A stretch of 64,000 nucleotides of DNA from Zoogloeaceae bacterium (GCA_031277315.1 JAITMP010000020.1:1-64000), one strand, 5' to 3'; numbered from the stretch's first letter, positions 10,768 to 20,664 are shown. Notes: generated from the letters alone by a model not told the origin. Numbers and translations: made by a program.

Positions 10768-11592
10768 TCAGCGGTACTCCGGCGGCGGCGCATAAGGACG
10801 TGCTGCCGGGTCGTCGGGGAAGGGATTGGGGGTGCCCGGTTGCGCTCCCGGCGTGTGTGAGCGGCGAGTGCTGGTGTCGGGGTCGTTTACGCGCACTTCA
10901 AACACGGCTGAACCGATCACGCCTATGTTACGGGCATCGCCCGCAGGCGTGTTGCTGGCATAGGCGCGATCCTTGGACGAAAAGCGAAAAGCCGCCACTT
11001 CGCGCTGGCTCTTGCGAAAACCGTCGATACGCAAGGTCTGGCCAGGGTATAGCAGATAACCGCTATTGCGCACGCTACCGGGCTGACCGGTGAGCACGTC
11101 CAGCCCATCCACCGTGGCCACGATTTCATAGTAACGGTTGCTGCGATTGATATAGACCAGTTCATAACGCTCGCCGTCACGACCGGCTACCTGATAGTCT
11201 TGATCCCGCACGCTGAAAATAGGCAGTGGGTTGCCTCGTCCGTCTTGTACCGACCATTCGAGATTGCCATCGGCCAGCAACAGATTGAGTTGCCGGTCGC
11301 TATCGCGGCCAAGCGCCTGACGGATACTGGCCTCATCGGAATAGCGCAGGCGCGCCAGTGTTTGCGGACGGTCGGGGTTCAGGCGCTCGACTTTCACGGT
11401 GCGAACCACCGACTCCCGCCCTTCGCCCCATTGCGTACCCAGCGTCGAGTCAAGCTTGGTCGGCGCCTGCGCAACCGTCGCTGTCTGCGGCGTGCTACAC
11501 CCCGTCAGCGCCGTTGCGATCAGCAGAACCCACAGCCATTGCCGCCAGAGCGGACGGCAGAATGTCCCAACCGGGTTTGGTTTCATACTCAT
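10768..11592 (-). CDS. Predicted lipoprotein of unknown function
   Basis: The 274-residue product starts at ATG 11592, chosen because GGAG lies 9 nt upstream and because a lipoprotein signal follows directly: a basic N-terminus, the hydrophobic segment LWVLLIATALTGC, and the lipobox LTGC, giving an acylated cysteine near residue 26. The mature part has a conserved-looking segment (DGLDVLTG, GYLLYPGQ, REVAAFRFSSKDRAYA, NIGVIGSAVFEV) and a Pro-rich tail. I recognise no named family with certainty. It is probably anchored in the outer membrane. Confidence 0.75.
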   Translation of the reverse strand: MSMKPNPVGTFCRPLWRQWLWVLLIATALTGCSTPQTATVAQAPTKLDSTLGTQWGEGRESVVRTVKVERLNPDRPQTLARLRYSDEASIRQALGRDSDRQLNLLLADGNLEWSVQDGRGNPLPIFSVRDQDYQVAGRDGERYELVYINRSNRYYEIVATVDGLDVLTGQPGSVRNSGYLLYPGQTLRIDGFRKSQREVAAFRFSSKDRAYASNTPAGDARNIGVIGSAVFEVRVNDPDTSTRRSHTPGAQPGTPNPFPDDPAARPYAPPPEYR

Positions 11593-11692
11593 TTTGCTTC
11601 GCTCCTTGATGACCTTGCGCGACAGTGATCGGACACGGCGGTTAACCGTCTCGCTCATTCTGCCATGCTTGGCGGCTTCCTGGTTGAGTGGG

Positions 11693-12184
11693 TCAGAGCA
11701 ATGCCTGGCTGGCGACCAGCACGCCGTCTTCGTCGGCGTACAGCCATTGGCCGGGGTGGAAGGTGACGCCGCCGAAGGTGATGGCGATGTTGCGCTCGCC
11801 GACGCCTTTTTTGATGCTCTTTTGCGGGTGGGTGTTGAGGGCGCGGATACCAAGGTCAATACCGGCGATGTCACCAGAGTCGCGGATGCAGCCGTAAACG
11901 ACGATGCCCGCCCAGCCGTTTTTGGCGGCGAGGATGGCTAACTGGTCGCCAACCAGGGCGCAGCGGAGCGAGCCGCCGCCGTCGATGACCAGAGCCTTGC
12001 CCTGGCCGTTTTGGGCCAGGGTTTCGCGGACCAGCGAATTGTCCTCAAAAATTTTCAGCGTGACGATCTCGCCGCTGAAACGCGGCTTGCCGCCATAAGA
12101 CTGGAACATCGGCGCGACGACGCGCAGCGTTTTGCCGAGTTCGGCTTCATGGGCGTCGCAAAGATCGGCGGTTTTGAAAGTCAT
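11693..12184 (-). CDS. rraA: RraA-family protein (RNase E inhibitor-like / HMG aldolase-like)
   Basis: The 163-residue product matches the RraA family in length and motifs: GGGSLRCALVGDQLA and GWAGIVVYGCIRDS contain the conserved glycine-rich and RD segments. In E. coli, RraA binds RNase E and inhibits mRNA decay; relatives are divalent-metal 4-hydroxy-4-methyl-2-oxoglutarate/oxaloacetate aldolases. The sequence alone does not decide between these roles. It is a single gene between the lipoprotein and clpA. Confidence 0.88.
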   Translation of the reverse strand: MTFKTADLCDAHEAELGKTLRVVAPMFQSYGGKPRFSGEIVTLKIFEDNSLVRETLAQNGQGKALVIDGGGSLRCALVGDQLAILAAKNGWAGIVVYGCIRDSGDIAGIDLGIRALNTHPQKSIKKGVGERNIAITFGGVTFHPGQWLYADEDGVLVASQALL

Positions 12185-12321
12185 GCGTGTTCTCCCTGAT
12201 ATTCACCCGGCAACTCAATATTGAACTTGCTCCCTTGCCCGCCAACTACCGTTCGCCCTGAGCGAAGTCGAAGGGCGGTGCGGAGAACGGGATGTTCAAT
12301 ATCTGGTTGCCGGTTCTATAG

Positions 12322-12347
12322 AAAAAAGCCATGCGGCGGCATGGCTT
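12322..12347 (-). terminator. Rho-independent terminator of clpSA
   Basis: On the minus strand a 9-bp stem (AAGCCATGC with GCATGGCTT, 4-nt loop) is followed by six T. It lies 22 bp past the clpA stop codon. Confidence 0.85.
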
Positions 12348-12369
12348 GGCTGAAATGAAAGGGCCGCAA

Positions 12370-14628
12370 TCAGACGACGGCTTCGCTGGCTTCTTCTGCA
12401 AAATCGAGGCGGATTTTACCGTCGGCGTCGAGATCAACCGTCACTTTGCCGCCGTTCGCGAGGCGACCAAACAGGAGTTCATCGGCCAGCGCCGAGCGGA
12501 TGGTGTCCTGGATGAGACGGGCCATGGGCCGCGCGCCCATGAGCGGGTCGAAGCCTTTTTTGGCCAGCAGTTCCTTGACGGCTTCGCTGAAGTGAGCGTC
12601 CACTTTCTTTTCGTGCAACTGTTCTTCCAGTTGCATGAGGAATTTGTCGACGACGCGCAGGATGACCTCGTGATCGAGCGGCGCGAAGGAGATGGTGGCG
12701 TCCAGACGGTTGCGGAATTCCGGCGTAAACAGGCGCTTGATTTCAGCCACTTCGTCGCCGCTCTGTTTGCTGTGGGTAAAGCCCATGCTCGATTTTTGCA
12801 GGTCGGCAGCGCCCGCGTTGGTGGTCATAATGATGACGACATTGCGGAAATCGGCCTTGCGCCCATTGTTGTCGGTGAGCGTGCCGTGATCCATGACTTG
12901 CAGCAGGATGTTGAAAATATCCGGGTGGGCCTTTTCAATTTCGTCAAGCAGCAGCACGGCGTAGGGTTTTTTGCTGATGCCTTCGGTCAGGAGGCCACCC
13001 TGCTCGAAGCCGACATAGCCCGGCGGCGCGCCGATCAGCCTGGAGACGGCGTGGCGCTCCATGTATTCGCTCATGTCAAAGCGCAGCAGATCAATGCCGA
13101 GACAATAGGCCAGTTGGCGGGCGACTTCGGTTTTGCCGACGCCGGTCGGGCCGGAAAAGAGGAAGGAGCCAATCGGCTTGCCGGGATGGCCCAGCCCCGA
13201 ACGGGCCATTTTGATGGCCTGGGTCAGGGCGTTGATGGCCTTGTCCTGACCGAAAACGACGGCTTTCAGGTCGCGGTCGAGGTTCTTCAGGGCGCTGCGA
13301 TCATCCAGCGTGATGTGCTGCGAGGGAATGCGGGCGATCTTGGCGACGATGCCTTCGATGTCGGTTTTGCCGATCAGTTTTTTCTGCTTCGACTTGGGCA
13401 GGATGCGCTGGGCCGCCCCGGCTTCGTCGATGACGTCGATGGCCTTGTCCGGCAGGTGGCGGTCGGTGATGTAGCGGGCCGAGAGTTCGGCGGCCGAGGA
13501 AATGGCCGTGGCCGAGTATTTGATGCCGTGATGCGCTTCAAAACGCGCCTTCAGGCCCTTGAGGATTTCGACCGTTTCGGCCACCGACGGCTCAGTGACG
13601 TCGATTTTCTGGAAACGCCGGGAAAGGGCGCTGTCTTTTTCGAAAACACCGCGAAATTCGGTATAGGTCGTCGCCCCGATGCACTTCAACTGGCCGGTGG
13701 ACAGTGCCGGTTTCAGGAGGTTGGAGGCGTCCAGCGTGCCGCCGGAAGCGGAACCGGCGCCGATCAAGGTGTGGATTTCGTCAATGAACAGAATGGCCTG
13801 CGGGTTATCGACCAGTTGCTTGAGGACGCCTTTCAAACGCTGCTCGAAATCGCCGCGATACTTGGTGCCCGCCAAGAGCGCCCCCATGTCGAGGGAAAAG
13901 ACGCTGGCCCCGGCGAGAATTTCCGGTACGTCGTTTTCGACGATGCGGCGGGCCAGACCTTCGGCAATCGCCGTTTTGCCGACGCCCGCCTCGCCGACCA
14001 AGAGCGGGTTGTTCTTGCGCCGTCGGCACAGGGTCTGGATGACGCGCTCCAGTTCCCGGTCGCGGCCAATCAGCGGGTCGATCTTGCCTTCTTGCGCCAG
14101 GGCGTTGAGGTTGATGGTGTATTGCTCCAGCGCCCCGGCTTCCTTGTCATTGCCGCTTTCGGCCTCGCCGCCCTCGGCCGTGGCTTTTTGCAGCGGCACC
14201 TTGCGAATGCCGTGGGAGATGAAATTGACCACATCAAGGCGCGTCACACCCTGCTTTTGCAGAAAGTAGACGGCGTGTGAATCCTTCTCGCCATAAATGG
14301 CGATCAGCACATTGGCCCCGTTGACTTCCTTCTTGCCCGCCGACTGGACATGCAGGATGGCGCGCTGGATGGCGCGCTGGAAGCCAAGCGTCGGTTGGGT
14401 TTCGACATCGCCATTACCGGAAATGGTCGGGATGTGCTCGTTGATGAAATTGCTCAGATCCTGACGCAGCGCCTCCGGCTTGGCTCCGCAGGCGCGCAGC
14501 GCCTCGGCGGCGGAAGGGTTGTCGATCAGCGCCAGCAGGAGATGTTCGATGGTGATGTACTCGTGGCGCTTCTGGCGCGCCTCGACAAAAGCCATGTGCA
14601 GACTGACTTCGAGTTCCTGGGCAATCAT
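12370..14628 (-). CDS. clpA: ATP-dependent Clp protease ATP-binding subunit ClpA
   Basis: The 752-residue AAA+ unfoldase feeds substrates into ClpP. It has an N-terminal Clp repeat domain (residues 1-140), a first AAA module with Walker A GEAGVGKT and Walker [10 protein letters not shown], and a second module with GPTGVGKTE and [10 protein letters not shown] start it at ATG 14628, whose A is shared with the clpS stop codon, because the Clp N-domain begins exactly there ([14 protein letters not shown]); upstream codons belong to the clpS region. It is coupled to clpS and followed by a strong terminator. Confidence 0.97.
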   Translation of the reverse strand: MIAQELEVSLHMAFVEARQKRHEYITIEHLLLALIDNPSAAEALRACGAKPEALRQDLSNFINEHIPTISGNGDVETQPTLGFQRAIQRAILHVQSAGKKEVNGANVLIAIYGEKDSHAVYFLQKQGVTRLDVVNFISHGIRKVPLQKATAEGGEAESGNDKEAGALEQYTINLNALAQEGKIDPLIGRDRELERVIQTLCRRRKNNPLLVGEAGVGKTAIAEGLARRIVENDVPEILAGASVFSLDMGALLAGTKYRGDFEQRLKGVLKQLVDNPQAILFIDEIHTLIGAGSASGGTLDASNLLKPALSTGQLKCIGATTYTEFRGVFEKDSALSRRFQKIDVTEPSVAETVEILKGLKARFEAHHGIKYSATAISSAAELSARYITDRHLPDKAIDVIDEAGAAQRILPKSKQKKLIGKTDIEGIVAKIARIPSQHITLDDRSALKNLDRDLKAVVFGQDKAINALTQAIKMARSGLGHPGKPIGSFLFSGPTGVGKTEVARQLAYCLGIDLLRFDMSEYMERHAVSRLIGAPPGYVGFEQGGLLTEGISKKPYAVLLLDEIEKAHPDIFNILLQVMDHGTLTDNNGRKADFRNVVIIMTTNAGAADLQKSSMGFTHSKQSGDEVAEIKRLFTPEFRNRLDATISFAPLDHEVILRVVDKFLMQLEEQLHEKKVDAHFSEAVKELLAKKGFDPLMGARPMARLIQDTIRSALADELLFGRLANGGKVTVDLDADGKIRLDFAEEASEAVV

Positions 14629-14936
14629 CAGTTTTCCTCCATGACGCAAGCGAGCGGATGCTGGTGCCGGCGGGCGAAAGCGCACACCTGTTCGACCTTG
14701 GTGGCAGCCACGTCGCGCGGGAAAACGCCGCATACGCCACGGCCTTCGTGATGAACTTTGAGCATGATTCGTATCGCTTGTTCAGTGTTGAGAGAAAAAA
14801 AACGTTGCAGGACGATGACGACAAAATCCTGCGGCGTGTAGTCGTCGTTCAGCAATACCACTTTGTACATCTTCGGCGGCTCCAACTTCTTGCGTTGAGC
14901 CAATAGTTGTCCGCCTTCCTGAAACGTTGTCGCCAT
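14628..14936 (-). CDS. clpS: ClpS, adaptor of ClpAP for N-end rule substrates
   Basis: The 102-residue product has the ClpS core: [16 protein letters not shown] (with the NDDYTP signature), a long helix, and a C-terminal [15 protein letters not shown] segment. ClpS delivers N-degron substrates to ClpA. Its stop codon overlaps the clpA start by one base, giving translational coupling. The disordered N-terminal 20 residues fit the family. Confidence 0.96.
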   Translation of the reverse strand: MATTFQEGGQLLAQRKKLEPPKMYKVVLLNDDYTPQDFVVIVLQRFFSLNTEQAIRIMLKVHHEGRGVCGVFPRDVAATKVEQVCAFARRHQHPLACVMEEN

Positions 14937-14993
14937 TTGTCCGATTCTATACAGTGAACCCCGATTGGCAAACGCCAGCCTATGTAATATTTG

Positions 14994-15022
14994 TTGACGG
15001 CATAATTCAAGTGGCGTAGAAA
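14994..15022 (+). promoter_or_regulatory. Sigma-70-type promoter of the cold-shock gene
   Basis: TTGACG at 14994-14999 and TAGAAA at 15017-15022 are separated by 17 bp. A start site near 15029 would leave a 5' leader of about 115 nt before the cold-shock gene, which is consistent with the long structured leaders of cspA-type mRNAs. Confidence 0.55.
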
Positions 15023-15143
15023 GGCAAACTGTTTAGCCTTAGTTGTCTCAGGGTTGTCGCACAAGCCGGGTCACTGAGCGCCAAACGGGGAATCGGGGGA
15101 GACCCGAAAATTTGTTCGTTTCTTGTAAGAAAGTTTTCACGAC

Positions 15144-15347
15144 ATGGCAATCGGTACTGTTAAGTGGTTCAATGATTCCAAAGGTTTTGGCTTCATTACG
15201 CCGGATGATGGCAGCGAAGATCTGTTCGCCCATTTTTCCGCTATCAACATGAACGGGTTCAAGACCCTGAAGGAAGGCGAAAAAGTCTCCTTTGAAGTCG
15301 TGCAAGGCCCCAAGGGCAAGCAGGCTTCCAACATCCAGCGCGCCTGA
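15144..15347 (+). CDS. Cold-shock protein, CspA family
   Basis: The 67-residue protein is a single cold-shock domain. RNP1-type KGFGFITP and RNP2-type LFAHFS motifs are present. Such proteins bind single-stranded RNA and DNA and act as RNA chaperones. It has a long leader, its own promoter and a strong terminator, so it is monocistronic. Which csp paralogue it is cannot be told here. Confidence 0.96.
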   Translation: MAIGTVKWFNDSKGFGFITPDDGSEDLFAHFSAINMNGFKTLKEGEKVSFEVVQGPKGKQASNIQRA

Positions 15348-15371
15348 AGCGCGTCGGCTGCCGCCAAATCA

Positions 15372-15401
15372 AAGCCCGTCCCATTGCGGACGGGCTTTTT
15401 T
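15372..15401 (+). terminator. Rho-independent terminator of the cold-shock gene
   Basis: A 10-bp perfect stem (AAGCCCGTCC with GGACGGGCTT, 6-nt loop) is followed by a T-run. It lies 24 bp after the stop codon. The opposite strand has only a poor T-run, so termination of the convergent nos-side operon here is less certain. Confidence 0.9.
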
Positions 15402-15418
15402 ATGGGCTGCTGATCCGT

Positions 15419-15724
15419 CTATAACGTTGCCCAGCGGGCAAACGATGCGCCGAAAAAGGCCGTCAGCACCAGCGCAATAGGCGTGAAGGCGATAAAGACG
15501 CGGAGCACGTTGCGGATGAAGGGCGTGGTCAGGTTGGCCTCGATAAAATAACGGGCGACCAGCGCGCCTTTGAGCCAGACAATGACGGCCACCGCCACCG
15601 GCAGCCAGGTCGCGCGGTGGAAGTTGGCGCCGAGTTCGAGGCTGACCAGGGTCAGGGCGACGAGCGTGAGCCAGGCGAGAAAAAGCGGGCGGCGCGCGGT
15701 ATTGGGCTGGTCGCTTGGGGTCAT
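15419..15724 (-). CDS. Cytochrome c oxidase subunit IV / NorF-like membrane protein
   Basis: The 101-residue protein has about three hydrophobic helices (LAWLTLVALTLVSLEL, WLPVAVAVIVWLKGALVA and the C-terminal segment) and resembles the small subunit IV/NorF family found with nitric oxide reductase accessory genes. It lies 3 bp downstream of the subunit III/NorE-like gene. The two probably form a membrane assembly or accessory unit. No catalytic subunit is encoded in the window. Confidence 0.75.
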   Translation of the reverse strand: MTPSDQPNTARRPLFLAWLTLVALTLVSLELGANFHRATWLPVAVAVIVWLKGALVARYFIEANLTTPFIRNVLRVFIAFTPIALVLTAFFGASFARWATL

Positions 15725-15727
15725 GGC

Positions 15728-16330
15728 TTAGGCCAGCACATAAAAAAAGGGAAAAATCACCAGCCAGATGATGTCGGTGGCATGCCAGTAGCTCGCCAGC
15801 GCCTCCAGGCCGCCGTGTTCCTCGGCGCTGTAGCCGCCGACCAGATGGCGGGCGAGCACCCAGAGGATGCCGAGAATGCCCCACATGGCATGAACCAGAT
15901 GGTTGAAGGTGAGGTAGTAATAGACGGTGAAAAAAATGCCCGAACCGCCGTTGATGCCGTGCGCCAGATTCCAGCGGATTTCGAGAAACTTGACGAGCGG
16001 ATAACCCAGCGCCGCCACCAGCCCGGCGACCAGCCACAGGATCGACTGCCGCCGCTGGCCAGTGCGCAGCGTCGTTACCGAACAGGCGATCAAGCAACTG
16101 CTGGTCAGCATCAACAGCGTAATCACCGTGCCTGCCGTGCGCGACAGACGTTCGCTGCCTGCCTCAAAGGCTTCCGGGAAATGGGCGCGGGCGACGAAAT
16201 AAACGGCAAAAAGCACCAGGAATTCGACAAATTCGCAGGTAATCCCGACCCAGATGCCCTTGTTGCCGGGAATGCGTCCGGCGGCGGGCGCGGCTGGGGT
16301 TTCAGGGCAGGGAGCGACGGCGGCGGTCAT
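15728..16330 (-). CDS. Cytochrome c oxidase subunit III / NorE-like membrane protein
   Basis: The 200-residue protein has five predicted membrane helices and the subunit III pattern (GITCEFVEFLVLFAVYFVARAH near residues 29-50, GIFFTVYYYLTFNHLVHAMWG, and SYWHATDIIWLVIFPFFYVLA at the end). NorE proteins of this family accompany nitric oxide reductase genes and are not catalytic. Its placement 105 bp downstream of nosH suggests that it is expressed with the N2O-reduction genes. Confidence 0.82.
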   Translation of the reverse strand: MTAAVAPCPETPAAPAAGRIPGNKGIWVGITCEFVEFLVLFAVYFVARAHFPEAFEAGSERLSRTAGTVITLLMLTSSCLIACSVTTLRTGQRRQSILWLVAGLVAALGYPLVKFLEIRWNLAHGINGGSGIFFTVYYYLTFNHLVHAMWGILGILWVLARHLVGGYSAEEHGGLEALASYWHATDIIWLVIFPFFYVLA

Positions 16331-16435
16331 GTCATTCCGTTTTCAGATCAAGCGAGTACGCGAAGACGAAGCGCAGACAGTGCTGTCGCACGGCAAGCGA
16401 AGTCGACAAAGTCATCGTTTGGTCTGGAAATGGAA

Positions 16436-17407
16436 TCACAGGAGCTTTGACAGTCCCTTGATGTCAAAGCGCAGCGAGCCGGTCGGGCAGATATCGACGC
16501 ACAGGCCGCAGCGCGTGCAGTCGGGGCCGATCGGCACTTCGGTGGCGACCGCCCGGCCCTTGATGACGGTATCAAGAACATGCGGCACCAGACAGACCTT
16601 GCGGCAGTTGCCTTCGTGGAAACAGCCTTCCAGGGTGTATTTGACGCGCAAGGGGCTGATGATGCCGACGACGCCGTAAGTCAGCCCGATCGGGCAGGCG
16701 TAGCGGCACCAGGCGCGGCGGACGAAGAACACCTCGAAGACCAGGAGCGCCAGCACCCAGAGGAGCGCCAGGCCAGGGCCGTAGATGAGGGCGCGGGAAA
16801 CGATGCCGGTCGGCGAGATCGACTCATAGACCGTGTAGCCGGTGACGAAGGCGAGCACGGCGAAGACCAGCCAGAAGACGGTGCGCGTCCAGCGGTTGAT
16901 GCTCTGGTCGGTGACCAGTTTGCGCTTGACCAGCCAGAGATGGATTTTTTCCGTCCATTCGGCCAGCAGATGGTAGGGACAGACCCAGGAGCAGAAACTG
17001 CGGCCGCCGAACAGGATCCACAATACCAGCACGGTGCCGGTGCCGATCAGGAGGTTGGTGATGATGTGCTTGTGCGCCAGCATGACTTGCAGCGCCGAGT
17101 TGAGGTCGATCAGGTGAAAACCGATGAAGCGCGAGGCGGTCAGCGCGCCTTCGAGAATCTGGATGTCGAAGGCGTAGGAGACGACGAACAGCAGGTTGGC
17201 GAGAACCAGCGTCACCCAGCGCCGGTTGCGCCACTTGTGCGAAGTGCTCAGGTGCGCTTCGGCGTGTTTGAGTATCTCCTTGTTGGTGGCGCGTTTGACG
17301 AGGTGGATCTGTTTGGCGGGTTCGCTGATCGCATCGGGCTTTTGCGGCTCGCGGCCAAACATCACCAGAATCTGCTCGAAAAAACGCTTTCTCAGGACGG
17401 CGCTCAT
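16436..17407 (-). CDS. nosH: NosH / NapH-type membrane iron-sulfur protein
   Basis: The 323-residue membrane protein belongs to the NapH family. It has four or more helices, two CxxxCP motifs (CSWVCP and CRYACP) facing membrane loops, and one C-terminal 4Fe-4S cluster motif (CTRCGLCVDICP). Together with the Tat-exported NosG it is thought to pass electrons from menaquinol toward periplasmic N2O reductase. Start ATG 17407 was chosen over an upstream frame start because it forms an ATGA overlap with the nosG stop and has GGAGAAC upstream. Confidence 0.88.
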   Translation of the reverse strand: MSAVLRKRFFEQILVMFGREPQKPDAISEPAKQIHLVKRATNKEILKHAEAHLSTSHKWRNRRWVTLVLANLLFVVSYAFDIQILEGALTASRFIGFHLIDLNSALQVMLAHKHIITNLLIGTGTVLVLWILFGGRSFCSWVCPYHLLAEWTEKIHLWLVKRKLVTDQSINRWTRTVFWLVFAVLAFVTGYTVYESISPTGIVSRALIYGPGLALLWVLALLVFEVFFVRRAWCRYACPIGLTYGVVGIISPLRVKYTLEGCFHEGNCRKVCLVPHVLDTVIKGRAVATEVPIGPDCTRCGLCVDICPTGSLRFDIKGLSKLL

Positions 17408-18321
17408 GTTCTCCATACCTCGCGCGGGATGATTTCGATGCTGGCGGCTTCGGTCGGGCAGATCATCTCGCACACGCCGCAGCCGACGCAGGGTTCATGG
17501 ACGACGGGTGATTTCTGCTGGCTGCCGTCCGGCGCGAAAACCGTTTCGATCGAGATGGCGCCCTTGATCGGGCATTCGCGCACGCAGAGATCGCATTCGG
17601 CGACATCGTAAGGATGATCGGCGACCGGGATCGGCTTCCAGCGGTCGACCTGGATGTAGCGCAGCTTGCCCGTGAAACGCTCGCCGCGCGCCTGGCCCTT
17701 GAAGCCTTGACCCTTGATCGCCAGGCACAATTCCGGGCGCGTCAGGCGGGCGACGCCCATGCGTTCGGTCAGGTTGAGCGTCGGCTCCTCGTCATGCTCC
17801 TTGGCCAGCAGGATCGGCTTGGCGGCAAGGGGCGCGCCGGGGCGATGCGGAAAGAACGACGGTTTTTCGTAAGTCAGCGAGCCGGTCGGACAGGCGAGAA
17901 TGCACTGCACGGCGTCGCAGGAAAAATCGCAGGCTTGCTCGCGGGCGTCGATGTGCGGTACGCCGACGCCGAAGCCGTCGACCAGATCGGCGAGCTTGAT
18001 CGCTTCCACCGGACAGACCTGCACGCACTGGCCGCACTTGATGCAGGAGGCGAGAAAATCCTTTTCGTCGAGGGCGCCGGGCGGACGCAAGCGCTGCCGG
18101 CGCGCGTACACCATCGGCAGAAAGCCGGAGAGTCCCGCGCCGAGCACGCCGCCGGTGAGCAGCACGGTGCGCAGAAATTTTCGCCGCAATTCCTGCCGCC
18201 GGCTGCGGGAGAGCGGCGGTTTGGTTTTGCCGGCTGGCTTGGCTGCCGGGGCGGGCGTATTTTCCGGCGCGCTTTGTTCCGGCGCGTCCGGTGTGTCTTG
18301 GGGCCGTTCAGCTTCGCTCAT
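17404..18321 (-). CDS. nosG: NosG / NapG-type ferredoxin-like protein
   Basis: The 305-residue protein carries four 4Fe-4S motifs (CIKCGQCVQVCP, CDAVQCILACP, CDLCVRECP, CVGCGVCEMICP). After a long, Pro/Ala-rich N-terminal extension there is a twin-arginine-type segment, RRKFLR, at residues 46-51 followed by a hydrophobic stretch, so it is probably exported by Tat and held at the membrane. It overlaps nosD by 14 bp and nosH by 4 bp. Its role in the NosG-NosH quinol branch is inferred from family and context. Confidence 0.88.
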   Translation of the reverse strand: MSEAERPQDTPDAPEQSAPENTPAPAAKPAGKTKPPLSRSRRQELRRKFLRTVLLTGGVLGAGLSGFLPMVYARRQRLRPPGALDEKDFLASCIKCGQCVQVCPVEAIKLADLVDGFGVGVPHIDAREQACDFSCDAVQCILACPTGSLTYEKPSFFPHRPGAPLAAKPILLAKEHDEEPTLNLTERMGVARLTRPELCLAIKGQGFKGQARGERFTGKLRYIQVDRWKPIPVADHPYDVAECDLCVRECPIKGAISIETVFAPDGSQQKSPVVHEPCVGCGVCEMICPTEAASIEIIPREVWRT

Positions 18322-19675
18322 CGGTTTTCCTTTCCGTTTTCAGGAAGCGCGGCGCTTCGTCTTTCAGCATCAGTTCGGGCGAGGAGAATGGCGCCAGACG
18401 CTCGATGAAATCAAGCAGTTCCAGCGCCGGCGAGGTTTTGAAAAAACGCGCCTGCGGAATTTCCATCCAGATGCGGTCGGCGAAGGCGTAAAGCTCATAC
18501 GGCGTGTCGCCGACGTTGTCATGATCGCGGTCGAAGCCCTGATAGTCGTCCCAGTAGTTGCCGCGCCATTCGTTGAGGCCGCCGGTGTTGCGGCCGGCCT
18601 GCGCGACGTGGGTGAGGTTGCCTTCGAAAACATTGCTGGTGACGAGATTGCCGCCGAGTTCGGAGGTAAACAACATGCCGACGCCGTTGTAGGCGATGCG
18701 GTTGTCGCGGAACACGATGCGGGTGTCGGGCTGGAAGGGCGAGAGGTCGGAGTGCACGCCGACCGCGCAGTAGATGATCTCGTTGCCTTCGATGATGGCG
18801 TCGGAGGATTCCTTGAAGCCGAGGCCCATACCGGTGGCGCCGGTGGCGTGGGAGATGACGTTGTGCTTGACGTGCACGCCCTCGGTGTACATCAGATACA
18901 CGCCGACGGCGTTGTCGTAGAAGCGGTTGTGTTCGACCAGATTGTAGGTGGCGAACATGAAGTGGATCGAGTAGCGGCTGCGCCGGCCGACGTTGTGGCT
19001 GATGACGTTGCCGTGGGAATACCAGGCCACCATGTCGCGCGAATCGGTGATCTCGTTGTATTCGACGCGGTTGTCGCGGCTGTACCACAGGCGCAGGGCG
19101 TCGCCGCGCATGCCGAGCGGCAGCGGCTTCGACGAGATGCGGTTGCCGCGCACGCGGTTGCCGTTCGATTGTTTCAGGTCGATGCCGAACAGGCAGTCGG
19201 TGATGACCAGATTTTCAATCACGTTGCGGTCGCCGCGCACGTCGAGACAGCCGTCGTCGGTGTCGTGCGCGTCGCCGGAGCCTTGCAAGGTCAGCCCGCG
19301 CAGGACGGCGCCGTCGGTTTCGAGGGAAAAGACCGTGCCTTTGCCGCCGGCGTCGATCGTCACTTGTCCGCCGCCGTCGATGACGAGCGGCTTGGTCAGG
19401 CGCACCGGCCCGGCGTAGCTGCCCGGCGGCGGCTGCAGCGTCGAGCCGGCCGGCGCGGCGTCGACGAGTTCCTGAAAAGGCTTCAGGCCATGAATGCGCG
19501 GATCGCGCTCGTGGAGGGCGAACACCGGCTTGGGCCGGTCGACGTCGGCGCGCACGCCGCCGTGACCGGCGGCGTCGATCTTGCGCGGCGCTTCATCGCG
19601 CTCCCCTTCCATCTGCACCTGACCGAACGCCGCCGCCGCAGTCAGCAGCGCGAGCAGCACGGCCGTGCGTCGCAT
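18308..19675 (-). CDS. nosD: NosD, periplasmic copper-site maturation protein of N2O reductase
   Basis: The 455-residue protein has a signal peptide (MRRTAVLLALLTAAAAFG) and a right-handed beta-helix made of many carbohydrate-binding/CASH repeats (recurring N-x-I/V-x-x-N patterns over residues 110-380). NosD acts with the ABC transporter NosFY in assembling the CuZ site. Start ATG 19675 was chosen because it gives the signal peptide and follows the nosB stop by 5 bp; the same frame stays open for another 225 codons upstream only as a shadow of nosB. Neither nosF nor nosY is nearby. Confidence 0.93.
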   Translation of the reverse strand: MRRTAVLLALLTAAAAFGQVQMEGERDEAPRKIDAAGHGGVRADVDRPKPVFALHERDPRIHGLKPFQELVDAAPAGSTLQPPPGSYAGPVRLTKPLVIDGGGQVTIDAGGKGTVFSLETDGAVLRGLTLQGSGDAHDTDDGCLDVRGDRNVIENLVITDCLFGIDLKQSNGNRVRGNRISSKPLPLGMRGDALRLWYSRDNRVEYNEITDSRDMVAWYSHGNVISHNVGRRSRYSIHFMFATYNLVEHNRFYDNAVGVYLMYTEGVHVKHNVISHATGATGMGLGFKESSDAIIEGNEIIYCAVGVHSDLSPFQPDTRIVFRDNRIAYNGVGMLFTSELGGNLVTSNVFEGNLTHVAQAGRNTGGLNEWRGNYWDDYQGFDRDHDNVGDTPYELYAFADRIWMEIPQARFFKTSPALELLDFIERLAPFSSPELMLKDEAPRFLKTERKTDERS

Positions 19676-19680
19676 GATGC

Positions 19681-20664
19681 TTATTCCGCCGCGCCTTCGC
19701 GCAGCTGCTTGCGGCGGATCAGCAGCGCCAGCATCAGCGCGGCGAACACCACCAGCAGCAAGGCATAGCCCCAGTACGGATAAGAGTAGGTCGAGAACTG
19801 CGCCACCTTGCCTTCGCCGAACACCGTCGGCATGAACGGCTTCACGGTGAACGCGCCCCAAGGGTGCAGGTTGTGGCCGAAGAACCACAGCCAGCCGGCA
19901 TACGTGATGACGAAGTACACCGGCAGCAGCGCCGGCACCAAGGCCAGCAGCAACTGAAAGCCGCGAATCCTGGCGACGCCGGCCATGATGGCGGCCATGA
20001 GAACGAGCAGCCCGGCGATCACGCCCCAGGTGACCGCGCGCACATTCTCGCCCCATTCGCGGATGCGCTCCGGCTCGCGGAAGAAGGTGCCGGTTTCCGC
20101 CATGTACGCGCTGACATGGGCTTCGAGGTGACCGAGCGCGAACTGGTCGACGAGCATCCAGACGGCGGTGGCGGCGAAGCCGGCGCCGAGGATCATCAGA
20201 CGCTGCTTTTTCCGGCTCGCGGCGAACGCCAGCATCATGCTGGCGAAGAAGGCGAAGAAGAATTTCGCCAGCGGTTTTTCGACCGGCGCGCCGGTGGCGA
20301 TCGGGAACATGCCGACGTAATGGTTGATGGTGTTCATCTCGTGCACGCAATCGAGGCCCTGCGCGCCCTTGTCGATATTGCGGTTCTTGTCGAGGATCGG
20401 GTTGTAGCGCTCGTCGTCGTGGGAGAGATCCTTCTGGATGATCTCGTCGGCCATGCGCGTGCCGGCGCCGGCGGCCTTGCAGCCGTTATAGACGCCGTTG
20501 AAATGGAAATGGATGCGGATGCCGTCGGGGAAGGCGTCCTTCGGATAGTTCGGCGCGGTCAGCGACACCCACCAGATCGGCGCGAAGTAGGCGGCAATCA
20601 TCGCCGCCAGCGCAAGGGCCGTCAGCGCGACGACGAGGAGGTTCGGATTTTTCTGGGCGGGCAT
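19681..20664 (-). CDS. nosB: NosB-like membrane protein of clade II nos clusters
   Basis: The 327-residue protein has a first membrane helix (residues 8-30), a large polar loop (about 35-130) and roughly four further helices. It lies between cytochrome genes and nosD, which is the NosB position in clade II (Wolinella/Dechloromonas-type) nos clusters. The biochemical role of NosB is not settled. The start at ATG 20664 (MPAQKNPN) precedes the first helix directly. Confidence 0.8.
   Translation of the reverse strand: MPAQKNPNLLVVALTALALAAMIAAYFAPIWWVSLTAPNYPKDAFPDGIRIHFHFNGVYNGCKAAGAGTRMADEIIQKDLSHDDERYNPILDKNRNIDKGAQGLDCVHEMNTINHYVGMFPIATGAPVEKPLAKFFFAFFASMMLAFAASRKKQRLMILGAGFAATAVWMLVDQFALGHLEAHVSAYMAETGTFFREPERIREWGENVRAVTWGVIAGLLVLMAAIMAGVARIRGFQLLLALVPALLPVYFVITYAGWLWFFGHNLHPWGAFTVKPFMPTVFGEGKVAQFSTYSYPYWGYALLLVVFAALMLALLIRRKQLREGAAE

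Noticed and set aside
12331-14280. Long plus-strand open frame opposite clpA
   Set aside because: It is antisense to conserved ClpA; no start signal or family pattern is seen. The same holds for the long frames opposite nosZ, nosG/nosD and glnA.
18308-20350. nosD as a 680-residue protein
   Set aside because: The first 225 codons are a shadow of nosB; the signal peptide and family length place the start at 19675.
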